A stretch of 6,629 nucleotides of DNA from a bacterium (lineage in GTDB: Bacteria; Chloroflexota; Limnocylindria; Limnocylindrales; Limnocylindraceae): positions 1 through 6,629 of the forward strand of contig RGBZ01000045.1 of assembly GCA_009919365.1 (NCBI GenBank), written 5' to 3'. Made by a program: the position numbers and the translations under genes. Positions 1-4,766 of the stretch are shown here, piece after piece; within the stretch, counting starts at the first letter, position 1, and each line of letters begins with the position of its first letter. Under the pieces are notes generated by a model, which did not search any database, was not told where the DNA came from, and saw nothing but the letters and a program-made list of their open reading frames with translations.

Positions 1-31
1 GACTGAGGGGGTTCAAATCCCTCCCCACCCA
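1..31 (+). tRNA. tRNA, 3' part only (5' part lies off the left edge)
   Basis: Only the T arm and 3' acceptor strand are inside the window. The T stem GGGGG (7-11) pairs with CCCTC (19-23) around the loop TTCAAAT (12-18). CCCACCC (24-30) is the 3' acceptor strand and A31 the discriminator base. CCA is not encoded. The anticodon lies upstream, so the amino acid cannot be read. It precedes tRNA-Glu by six bases, which marks a tRNA cluster. Confidence 0.8.
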
Positions 32-37
32 TTCACT

Positions 38-109
38 GACCCCATCATCTAGAGGTTAGGATCGCGGATTTTCACTCCGTCAACGGGAGTTCGAGTCTCC
101 CTGGGGTCA
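38..109 (+). tRNA. tRNA-Glu, anticodon UUC
   Basis: A full cloverleaf can be drawn. The acceptor GACCCCA (38-44) pairs with TGGGGTC (102-108), with discriminator A109. The anticodon stem GCGGA (64-68) pairs with TCCGT (76-80) with one G-U pair. The loop TTTTCAC gives anticodon TTC at 71-73. The T stem GGGAG (85-89) pairs with CTCCC (97-101) around TTCGAGT. CCA is not encoded, so the host's CCA-adding enzyme would be needed. It reads GAA and, by wobble, GAG. Confidence 0.95.
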
Positions 110-147
110 CTCAGTTTCCAATAACACGCTCACTGGAGAAGAAGACA

Positions 148-492
148 ATGAATCTCGTCGATTATAGCAGCAACCAGATCGTGGATCGTGAAGGTGGTTC
201 CAAGCAGTGGGACAGCGGCAGCTACGAGCGTATCCGCTTCAGGAACGGATACGGTGTCTCGATCATCACCGGCGGCTCGGCATACGGGCGTGCCGGCACG
301 CTGGAGATTGCCGTCATCCGATTTCGGGGCGAGAGCAACGACGACTTCGAGCTGTGCCACGACACCCCCATCACGTCAGACGTCATCGGCCACCTGAGCC
401 ACGATCAGGCCCGTGGAATCCTGGAGCAGATCGCTGCACTGCCCCCGGACGCGAAGGCACTTCCTGGAGCGATGTTAGATTACGAGTCGTGA
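148..492 (+). CDS. Unrecognised small phage protein, 114 aa
   Basis: I do not recognise a named family. The ATG at 148 is preceded by GGAG (135-138) nine bases upstream. The product is soluble-looking, with no signal peptide or membrane segment. Its N-terminal two thirds looks like alternating beta strands: charged, then aromatic- and glycine-rich with RFRNGYGVSIITGG near residues 30-43 and LEIAVIRF near 52-59. An acidic C-terminal part follows that could form one helix (about residues 82-96). This composition resembles short unnamed proteins common in actinobacterial and marine phages, but that is an impression. Codon 110 is TTA, a rare codon for this region that the tRNA-Leu at 3986-4070 would read. 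The gene lies between tRNA-Glu and an AT-rich island and ends nine bases before a perfect inverted repeat. Confidence 0.8.
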   Translation: MNLVDYSSNQIVDREGGSKQWDSGSYERIRFRNGYGVSIITGGSAYGRAGTLEIAVIRFRGESNDDFELCHDTPITSDVIGHLSHDQARGILEQIAALPPDAKALPGAMLDYES

Positions 493-500
493 TGCATATC

Positions 501-535
501 TGGTAGTGCAAAATAGTATACAACTTGCACTACCA
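501..535 (+). repeat. Perfect 11-bp inverted repeat (hairpin), 13-base loop
   Basis: TGGTAGTGCAA (501-511) is exactly complementary to TTGCACTACCA (525-535), with loop 512-524. It begins nine bases after the stop of the upstream gene and is followed by an AT-rich stretch (ACTTTATATTT). It could be a transcription terminator, although the downstream T tract is broken by As. It could instead be an RNA hairpin controlling the endonuclease gene, or a palindrome at the border of the inserted island. The pairing is seen directly; the role is inferred. Confidence 0.75.
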
Positions 536-539
536 ACTT

Positions 540-552
540 TATATTTACATGC
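540..552 (+). promoter_or_regulatory. Possible -10 element for a leaderless endonuclease transcript
   Basis: TATATT (540-545) matches five of six positions of the TATAAT consensus and ends seven bases before the ATG at 553. The bases 541-552 contain no purine-rich ribosome-binding sequence. If transcription starts at about 552-553, the mRNA would be leaderless. I found no convincing -35 hexamer at 16-18 bases upstream, so the call is weak. Confidence 0.3.
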
Positions 553-1035
553 ATGGAAAATGAACTCATATGCATGTATTGCGGCCGCAAAGAATGGGCT
601 TCTAAGAAGGGTATGAGGTATCATCAGACCTTCTGTGAAAAGAACCCAAATAAGCGGGTGCCTACACCGAAATCAGAAGCTTTTTACAAAGCAATGAAAG
701 AAAGGAAGGGCATCTCTACAAATCAATGGACAGATTTTGATTGGGATTCTGTTCCATTTGAAAGCTTAGGTGCTCCGAAGCGGCGTGCAAGACTTTTTGC
801 AGAGTCAAACTATAGTTGCAGTCGTTGTGGTTTTAATGAAACAAGAGACTGCGGTGGTGTTATATTAGAAGTTGATCATATTGATGGAGACCACAAGAAC
901 AACACGCGTGAAAATCTTCGTGTTCTCTGCCCCAACTGTCACGCACTGACTCCAAACTTTAGAAACTGGGGTAGATCAAAAGAAAAGACTTCAGGAAGAA
1001 TTAGAAAAGGCAACAAAGACTTTCCTAGTAAATAG
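553..1035 (+). CDS. HNH endonuclease, probable free-standing homing endonuclease, 160 aa
   Basis: The C-terminal half is a zinc-binding HNH nuclease domain. It has C89-x2-C92, then the VDHIDGD core with D108-H109, N121 in the ENLRVLCPNCH segment, C126-x2-C129 and H130. The four cysteines would bind a structural zinc. D/H109, N121 and H130 form the metal-dependent active site of the beta-beta-alpha-metal fold. Residues 7-28 (C7, C10, H24, C28) form a likely second zinc finger for DNA binding, and the rest is very basic. The gene is much more AT-rich than its neighbours (24/60 G+C in each of two lines counted) and uses TTA (codons 72, 105) and AGA codons, which suggests horizontal entry. It ends 15 bases before tRNA-Thr, a typical setting for selfish phage endonucleases. 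No Shine-Dalgarno sequence precedes the ATG. The start at 553 is kept because the later ATG at 613, which has a better upstream sequence, would remove C7 and C10. Confidence 0.93.
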   Translation: MENELICMYCGRKEWASKKGMRYHQTFCEKNPNKRVPTPKSEAFYKAMKERKGISTNQWTDFDWDSVPFESLGAPKRRARLFAESNYSCSRCGFNETRDCGGVILEVDHIDGDHKNNTRENLRVLCPNCHALTPNFRNWGRSKEKTSGRIRKGNKDFPSK

Positions 1036-1050
1036 TTAGAACTGTTCCAC

Positions 1051-1122
1051 GCCCCTGAAGCATACTGGTCATGCACCTCACTTGTAATGAGGAGAAAGCT
1101 GGTTCGATTCCAGTCGGGGGCT
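1051..1122 (+). tRNA. tRNA-Thr, anticodon UGU
   Basis: The acceptor GCCCCTG (1051-1057) pairs with CGGGGGC (1115-1121) including one G-U pair; the discriminator is T1122. The D stem GCAT/ATGC (1060-1063, 1071-1074) closes a short loop containing GG. The anticodon stem CCTCA/TGAGG (1076-1080, 1088-1092) is perfect. The loop CTTGTAA gives TGT at 1083-1085. The T stem GCTGG/CCAGT (1098-1102, 1110-1114) encloses TTCGATT. CCA is not encoded. It reads ACA best. It lies directly downstream of the HNH gene. Confidence 0.95.
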
Positions 1123-1143
1123 TCACAGATTAGAGGTTTGTCC

Positions 1144-1413
1144 ATGGACGTAATGAAGTGTCTCAGGTGTGGTTCATCTCCCGCTACGGTCACCTACCCA
1201 TCGATGATCGGGGCTGCTGCCCGCTGCGAGTGCAGCAATCCAGAGTGCAGGCTGTACAGCCCCGATCGGTACGGACAGGCAGAGGAAAATGTCGAGGAGA
1301 CACGTGTAATTGACGTCCCCAAGGACTATACTGTGAATGTGGACGAGGAAGTGAACACGGCACCTCGGCCGGTGTTCCTCTGGTGCACACACCACCACGA
1401 CTTCGGAGACTGA
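1144..1413 (+). CDS. Small Cys-rich zinc-ribbon-like protein, 89 aa
   Basis: The ATG at 1144 is preceded by AGAGG (1132-1136) at a seven-base gap. The frame is open further upstream to 1087, but that would start inside tRNA-Thr, so 1144 is chosen. The N-terminus carries C6-x2-C9 followed by a glycine, then C28, C30 and C35 in a CECSNPEC segment. This layout resembles the short one-zinc 'CPFCGS ... C..C' ribbons of Lar-like restriction-alleviation proteins, but the similarity is only in spacing and composition. The C-terminal 40 residues are acidic and end in CTHHHDFGD, whose cysteine and histidines could also bind metal. The stop at 1411-1413 is two bases before the next gene's start, so the two are probably translated together. 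Function is unknown. Confidence 0.8.
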   Translation: MDVMKCLRCGSSPATVTYPSMIGAAARCECSNPECRLYSPDRYGQAEENVEETRVIDVPKDYTVNVDEEVNTAPRPVFLWCTHHHDFGD

Positions 1414-1415
1414 CC

Positions 1416-1994
1416 ATGGCAAGACTCCCCAAGGGCATCATGGACGCGGCAGACTTCCTCGGAATCACACCTCGTCGACGCCCGAACGGGAGGAAGATGA
1501 CCAAGGCAGCCATTCAGCGTGGGTGGGATGCGGTCGTCGCCTGGCTCGACGACAGGACGTACGAGGTGGACTGCTACCCAGGCGCCCAGGACCAGGTGGA
1601 CTTCAACGACTACTGCGTCCACATCAACAGCAGCAAGGGCGCTGAGAGCCGCCTCTACACGCTCCTCCACGAGGCGGGGCACGTCATGGTGAGGGATGAC
1701 TGGGCTAGCTTCTCCCAGTTCTACCCGAACTACCTCAAGTCACAGTGGGGCCTCGATGGGCGAACGACCAAGAGCAAGAGCCACCGCGTCGCTGCGATCG
1801 CTGAGGAGTACGAGGCGTGGCGGCGGGGTCTCGTCCTCGCGTGGCAGCTTGGGATTCCCGTGAACTCCAACAAGTACGATCGAGAGTCCTCGGAAGCTAT
1901 GCTCACCTACATCCACTGGACCGCTGTTGTCTCCCAGAAGCACCGCAATGCGGGCCAGAAGGCAGCACAGTCCCGTCGGGCGCGGAAGGTCTAA
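1416..1994 (+). CDS. HEXXH zinc metallopeptidase-like protein, 192 aa
   Basis: Residues 85-89 are HEAGH inside the helix-like TLLHEAGHVM, the zinc-binding and catalytic signature of gluzincin-type metallopeptidases (two His ligands plus catalytic Glu86). A Glu-rich helix 41-44 residues further on (AEEYEAW, E130, E131, E133) is well placed to supply the third zinc ligand, as in ImmA/IrrE-like and related minimal peptidases. I cannot assign a specific family. The segment before the motif (VHINSS, about 68-73) looks like the edge strand usual in this fold. The last 17 residues are strongly basic. There is no signal peptide or membrane segment, so it should act in the host cytoplasm. The ATG at 1416 has GGAG (1405-1408) seven bases upstream; an earlier in-frame ATG at 1383 lies inside the previous gene and lacks that sequence. 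It is followed after 54 bases by a second HEXXH protein. Confidence 0.87.
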   Translation: MARLPKGIMDAADFLGITPRRRPNGRKMTKAAIQRGWDAVVAWLDDRTYEVDCYPGAQDQVDFNDYCVHINSSKGAESRLYTLLHEAGHVMVRDDWASFSQFYPNYLKSQWGLDGRTTKSKSHRVAAIAEEYEAWRRGLVLAWQLGIPVNSNKYDRESSEAMLTYIHWTAVVSQKHRNAGQKAAQSRRARKV

Positions 1995-2011
1995 AAAAAG
2001 TTTGTCTGTCC

Positions 2012-2040
2012 GTGCAATGTGGCCCCACATAGGGTACAGT
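2012..2040 (+). promoter_or_regulatory. Promoter candidate, GTGCAA-N17-TACAGT, with an internal dyad
   Basis: GTGCAA (2012-2017) and TACAGT (2035-2040) are separated by exactly 17 bases. The same layout, with eight identical bases CGTGCAAT and GGTA at the same distance, occurs at 5284-5313. ATGTGG (2017-2022) and CCACAT (2025-2030) form a perfect dyad in the spacer that could be an operator. The -10 element ends eight bases before the ATG at 2049, which predicts a leaderless or nearly leaderless mRNA. Confidence 0.45.
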
Positions 2041-2048
2041 GAACACAT

Positions 2049-3455
2049 ATGGCAAAGAACACTTCCACCTCGAACGATCTCCCCCAGGCCTCCAAGGAGG
2101 TCACCAAGGCGCAGGCTGACGCCTTCGACATCGATCCCCACCTCATCAACCTCATGTGGGATGAGCCCTTCTTCTCGAAGGTGCTCCGCCCCGTCACGAA
2201 GATTCGCTCGGAGGAAATCTCCACGGCGGGCGTGCTCGCCAAGGACGGCGACATCAACATGTGGTGGAACCCCTACTTCGTGGCGGGACTCACCTCCAAG
2301 CAGGTGAAGGGCCTCCTCAAGCACGAGTGCTTCCACCTCGTTCTCGAGCACACCACCACCCGGCGCATGGAGCCCCACACGCTCCACAACTACGCGACGG
2401 ACCTCGCCATCAACTCGATGATTCCGGAGGAGGAGCTCCCCGAGGGTGGTCTCATTCCGGGCAAGGCGTTCAAGCCGCTGGAGCCCGAGATCGCGGCGAA
2501 GATTGGTGAGGCTGCTGTCGCCCGCCACGAGCGAATCAGCCAGAAGATCGCGTCGCTGCCGAAGGGCCTCTCCTCCGAGCAGTACTTCGCGCTCCTCCAG
2601 GACGTGGCTGAGGACATCGAGAAGGCTGCCAAGGGGAAGTCCCTCGCCCAGGCGCTCAAGGACGGCGACGTCCGCGTCGACGAGAACGGCAACCTGGTGG
2701 ACGCGGACGGTAACCCTGTGCGCATCGTCCCCGGTGGGATGGACGACCACGAGGGATGGGATGAGATGGACGACGAGGAGCGGGAGCTCATCAAGGGCAA
2801 GGTGAAGCAGGCGCTGGAGCGCGCGGTCAAGGACTGTGACTCCTCGGGCCAGTGGGGCTCGATCCCCGCGGAGACCCGTCAGAAGCTTCGAGACCTCCTC
2901 AGCCGAGAGATCGACTGGAAGTCGGTCCTCAAGCAGTTCTGCGGTATGACCCGCCGCGCGGACCGCACCACCAACGTGAAGCGGCTCAATCGGAAGTATC
3001 CGGCGATCCAGCCTGGCACCCACCGGAACTACACGTCGTCGATCGCGGTCTACATCGACCAGTCGGGCTCCGTGGACGATGAGTCGCTGGAGCTCCTCTT
3101 CGGAAACCTGATGACGCTCGCGAAGCACACGGAGTTCACGATCTTCAACTTCGACACTGCCGTCGACGAGAAGTCGGAGCGCGTCTGGAAGGGGAACAAG
3201 AACCCGGGTCTCGCCCGGACGCGGTGCGGCGGGACGGACTTCAAGGCGGCCTCGGACCACGCCAACAAGAACAAGCACCGGTTCGATGGGTACCTCATCC
3301 TCACCGACGGTGAGTGCAGTGACCCGGGCCCCTCGGGTCTCAAGCGGGGCTGGGTGATCGTCCCGGACCGCAAGATGATGTTCAAGCCCTCGAAGCGTGA
3401 CTTCGTCATCAAGATGAAGCACGATGCGGTGGCGTCGGTCACGAAGGCAGCTTGA
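2049..3455 (+). CDS. Metallopeptidase-VWA fusion protein (DUF2201-type, MoxR-associated), 468 aa
   Basis: The protein has two recognisable domains. The N-terminal one has HECFH (residues 92-96) in the LKHECFHLVLEH helix, then NYATDLAIN with D118. This is the layout of the putative metallopeptidase domain of DUF2201 proteins. The C-terminal VWA domain has a complete metal-ion-dependent adhesion site: DQSGS (337-341), T396 in GGTDF and D420 in LTDGE. A charged linker (about 190-250) separates them. Family members are usually encoded beside a MoxR-type AAA+ ATPase and are thought to act with it in remodelling or maturing protein complexes. No such ATPase is in the window, so here the partner would be elsewhere or supplied by the host. 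The length is normal for the family and nothing is truncated. No ribosome-binding sequence precedes the ATG: the nearest candidate, AGGGT (2031-2035), is 13 bases away. Translation is therefore probably leaderless. Confidence 0.92.
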   Translation: MAKNTSTSNDLPQASKEVTKAQADAFDIDPHLINLMWDEPFFSKVLRPVTKIRSEEISTAGVLAKDGDINMWWNPYFVAGLTSKQVKGLLKHECFHLVLEHTTTRRMEPHTLHNYATDLAINSMIPEEELPEGGLIPGKAFKPLEPEIAAKIGEAAVARHERISQKIASLPKGLSSEQYFALLQDVAEDIEKAAKGKSLAQALKDGDVRVDENGNLVDADGNPVRIVPGGMDDHEGWDEMDDEERELIKGKVKQALERAVKDCDSSGQWGSIPAETRQKLRDLLSREIDWKSVLKQFCGMTRRADRTTNVKRLNRKYPAIQPGTHRNYTSSIAVYIDQSGSVDDESLELLFGNLMTLAKHTEFTIFNFDTAVDEKSERVWKGNKNPGLARTRCGGTDFKAASDHANKNKHRFDGYLILTDGECSDPGPSGLKRGWVIVPDRKMMFKPSKRDFVIKMKHDAVASVTKAA

Positions 3456-3460
3456 TATAC

Positions 3461-3478
3461 AACCGGGTTCCCCGGGTT
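3461..3478 (+). repeat. Short GC-rich hairpin after the VWA gene
   Basis: CCGGG (3463-3467) pairs with CCCGG (3471-3475) across a three-base loop. Allowing one bulged G, the stem extends to AACC/GGTT. It lies five to eight bases after the stop codon and 42 bases before the next gene. There is no T tract, so it is a poor intrinsic terminator. It may protect or punctuate the transcript. Confidence 0.4.
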
Positions 3479-3519
3479 ACACAGAAGACAACGACTCAAG
3501 AGGAAGGTAGGATAAAGGG

Positions 3520-3744
3520 ATGAAGATGAAGGGTGGTCCCCTGGGACGCGGTGAGGGTGCTCCGAAGCCCCGCAAGTGGGAGCAGGCTGAGGAGGCGACG
3601 AAGTGGTGCAACGTCTGCCGCGACTACACGGAGCACGATCGGTTCGGGTGTGTGGAGTGCTACGACCCAGCACGAGACAAGATCGAGGAGCTCGACGACG
3701 TGCCGCTCGCTGAGAACGATGAAGCGGCGGAGGCCACCAAGTGA
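3520..3744 (+). CDS. Small zinc-ribbon-like protein, 74 aa
   Basis: The central segment carries C30-x2-C33 and C44-x2-C47 with H39 between them (WCNVCRDYTEHDRFGCVEC), a clear four-cysteine zinc-ribbon arrangement. The first 20 residues are basic and glycine/proline-rich, and the last 25 are strongly acidic. There is no membrane segment. Such proteins often bind nucleic acid or another protein, but no specific role can be read. The start at 3520 has a purine-rich AAGGTAGGA stretch ending about eight bases upstream; a second ATG six bases later is less well placed. The stop overlaps the GTG start of the next gene by four bases, which implies translational coupling. Confidence 0.8.
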   Translation: MKMKGGPLGRGEGAPKPRKWEQAEEATKWCNVCRDYTEHDRFGCVECYDPARDKIEELDDVPLAENDEAAEATK

Positions 3745-3962
3745 AGGTCTCACTCAACATGGAGTTCTCACTCCCGGGTGAGTCTGAGATGCTGGAGTCA
3801 ACGATCAAGGGGCAGCAGCTGAAGTGTCTGCTCGATGAGGTCGATGCACATCTCAGGCTTCGCCTCAAGCACGCGGACCTGACTGATCAGACATCTGCTG
3901 AGCTCACGGAGGTGCGCAACATGCTCCTCAATGGGCTCGCTGAGATCCTGCCTGGACGGTGA
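3741..3962 (+). CDS. Small helical protein of unknown function, 73 aa (GTG start)
   Basis: I do not recognise this protein. After a short N-terminal strand (KVSLNMEFSLPG), the rest looks almost wholly alpha-helical and amphipathic, with Leu at regular spacing (LLDEVDAHLRLRLKHADLT, then AELTEVRNMLLNGLAEIL). This suggests a small helical hairpin or dimer. The GTG at 3741 is chosen because it overlaps the previous stop in a GTGA junction and follows GGCGGAGG (3726-3733) at a seven-base gap. The ATG at 3759 would lose the first strand and has no such sequence. It ends just before a hairpin and tRNA-Leu. Confidence 0.77.
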   Translation: MKVSLNMEFSLPGESEMLESTIKGQQLKCLLDEVDAHLRLRLKHADLTDQTSAELTEVRNMLLNGLAEILPGR

Positions 3963-3967
3963 TTCAC

Positions 3968-3981
3968 GCCCCCTCGGGGGC
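3968..3981 (+). repeat. Strong short hairpin between a stop codon and tRNA-Leu
   Basis: GCCCC (3968-3972) pairs with GGGGC (3977-3981) around the tetraloop CTCG. It starts five bases after the stop at 3960-3962 and ends four bases before the tRNA. No T run follows. It could be a weak terminator or a processing signal separating the mRNA from the tRNA. Confidence 0.5.
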
Positions 3982-3985
3982 ACAC

Positions 3986-4070
3986 GGGGCTATGCCGGAA
4001 CCAGGTATACGGAGCGGATTTAAAATCCGCCGGGAGCAATCCCATGTGGGTTCAAGTCCCACTGGCCCTA
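3986..4070 (+). tRNA. tRNA-Leu, anticodon UAA
   Basis: This is a class II tRNA of 85 bases. The acceptor GGGGCTA (3986-3992) pairs with TGGCCCT (4063-4069) with two G-U pairs, and A4070 is the discriminator. The anticodon stem GCGGA/TCCGC (4014-4018, 4026-4030) is perfect, and the loop TTTAAAA gives TAA at 4021-4023. The long variable arm has a GGGA/TCCC stem (4032-4042). The T stem GTGGG/CCCAC (4046-4050, 4058-4062) encloses TTCAAGT. CCA is not encoded. It reads UUA and UUG. In-frame TTA codons occur in the genes at 148-492 and 553-1035. Confidence 0.95.
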
Positions 4071-4086
4071 CTAGGAGACATGTAGA

Positions 4087-4425
4087 ATGTTCGGTTCGCT
4101 CTTCAGGACAATCAAGGAGTCGGTGGTCTCGGTTGGCAATACTGACGATCCCGATGCGCCCTTCAAGTGGGCACAGAGGTGCGGGATCAGGAGGGATCCC
4201 AAGGTCTTCGCCTGGGTTGACCTACACCCACTCAGTGTGGGAGGCGGTGAACCGTACGATGGGATGAACGGCCCTTACGGATTCACAACTCGTGACGCTG
4301 AGCTGATTGACTCCTTCATCAGAGCAGCACGGTCGCAGGGTGAGGACGTTGCGGGGTGGATCGTTGAGTCCAATGACGGTGACGAGTGGCAGCGATGTGA
4401 CGGTGTCTGGGACAAGAACTGGTGA
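4087..4425 (+). CDS. Unrecognised protein, 112 aa
   Basis: No family is recognised. The start ATG at 4087 follows AGGAG (4073-4077) at a nine-base gap, 16 bases after the tRNA-Leu 3' end. The sequence has a short amphipathic N-terminus (FGSLFRTIKESV), then an aspartate-, glycine- and tryptophan-rich body, and an acidic Trp-rich tail ending in DGVWDKNW. The segment FTTRDAELIDSFIRAARSQGED (about 66-87) is a likely helix, and the rest looks like short strands. There are two cysteines (32, 104) that do not form a zinc motif. An ATG directly followed by TAG (4080-4085) sits between the ribosome-binding sequence and the start. It heads a four-gene run with short or overlapping junctions. Confidence 0.78.
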   Translation: MFGSLFRTIKESVVSVGNTDDPDAPFKWAQRCGIRRDPKVFAWVDLHPLSVGGGEPYDGMNGPYGFTTRDAELIDSFIRAARSQGEDVAGWIVESNDGDEWQRCDGVWDKNW

Positions 4426-4434
4426 GGTGAAGCA

Positions 4435-4650
4435 ATGTACGCAAACAGGATGATCGTGGGCGTGACGGTTCGGTGCGGGGAGTGCAACAGGATTGGGACA
4501 ACCACAGCCCAGCTCACGCCCAATGTCGTTGCAGGCGAGCTCGTGCTGCGTTCCGACAACATGCAGCCTCCTGCGGACTGGACAACCAAGCAGGTGGACT
4601 CCCGAGTCGAGGAGCTCTTCTGCCCAATCTGCTCCCGTGAGGCCCTGTGA
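4435..4650 (+). CDS. Small zinc-ribbon-like protein, 71 aa
   Basis: Two CxxC pairs, C14-x2-C17 near the start (VRCGECNRIG) and C63-x2-C66 near the end (LFCPICSREA), would together bind one zinc ion. They are separated by 45 residues that look mainly beta-stranded. Function is unknown; zinc ribbons of this size in phages are usually nucleic-acid- or protein-binding. The ATG at 4435 lies nine bases after the upstream stop and is preceded by GAGGT (4424-4428) at a six-base gap. The stop overlaps the GTG of the next gene as GTGA. Confidence 0.8.
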   Translation: MYANRMIVGVTVRCGECNRIGTTTAQLTPNVVAGELVLRSDNMQPPADWTTKQVDSRVEELFCPICSREAL

Positions 4651-4766
4651 TCATTGAGAACTTCCTAGTGCTGCTCGTCGCGCTAGGCATCTTTTTTGGC
4701 ACTCTCTCGCTCGGGCGCGCAAAGGACCACATTGGGTCGACACGATCGAGGAACGGTGACAAGTGA
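4647..4766 (+). CDS. 39-residue single-span membrane protein (GTG start)
   Basis: This frame reads MIIENFLVLLVALGIFFGTL and then SLGRAKD to a basic, polar tail ending RSRNGDK. Residues 2-22 are a continuous hydrophobic stretch of transmembrane length. The positive charges all follow it, suggesting a periplasm/outside-N, cytoplasm-C orientation by the positive-inside rule. Both ends are coupled: the GTG start overlaps the previous stop by four bases (4647-4650), and its own TGA overlaps the next gene's GTG by four bases (4763-4766). GAGG (4639-4642) precedes the start by four bases. Without it there would be a 112-base gap in an otherwise closely packed run. Function is unknown. In phages, such proteins can be lysis accessories or superinfection-exclusion factors, but nothing here decides that. 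Confidence 0.75.
   Translation: MIIENFLVLLVALGIFFGTLSLGRAKDHIGSTRSRNGDK

Noticed and set aside
1087..1143. Upstream extension of the 89-aa gene
   Set aside because: It would begin inside tRNA-Thr and has no ribosome-binding sequence; the ATG at 1144 has one.
1927..2307. 126-codon + strand frame over the start of the VWA gene
   Set aside because: The product is almost entirely Pro, Arg and Ser, a typical off-frame reading, and it conflicts with the well-supported gene at 2049.
1740..3422. 560-codon open frame on the minus strand, longer than the gene opposite it
   Set aside because: It spans the end of one gene and nearly all of the VWA gene. Its product is Leu-, Val-, Arg- and Glu-rich low-complexity sequence, as expected from the antisense of a GC-rich gene, while the + strand product has intact peptidase and VWA motifs.
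3452..3483. Promoter starting with TTGATA after the VWA gene
   Set aside because: The -35-like hexamer is good, but the only -10-like sequence, TTACAC, lies 20 bases away and a hairpin fills the spacer.
3050..3868. 272-codon minus-strand frame
   Set aside because: It lies antisense to the VWA gene and two small genes that have good starts, ribosome-binding sequences and overlaps. The product is Ser/Pro/Arg-rich with no motif.
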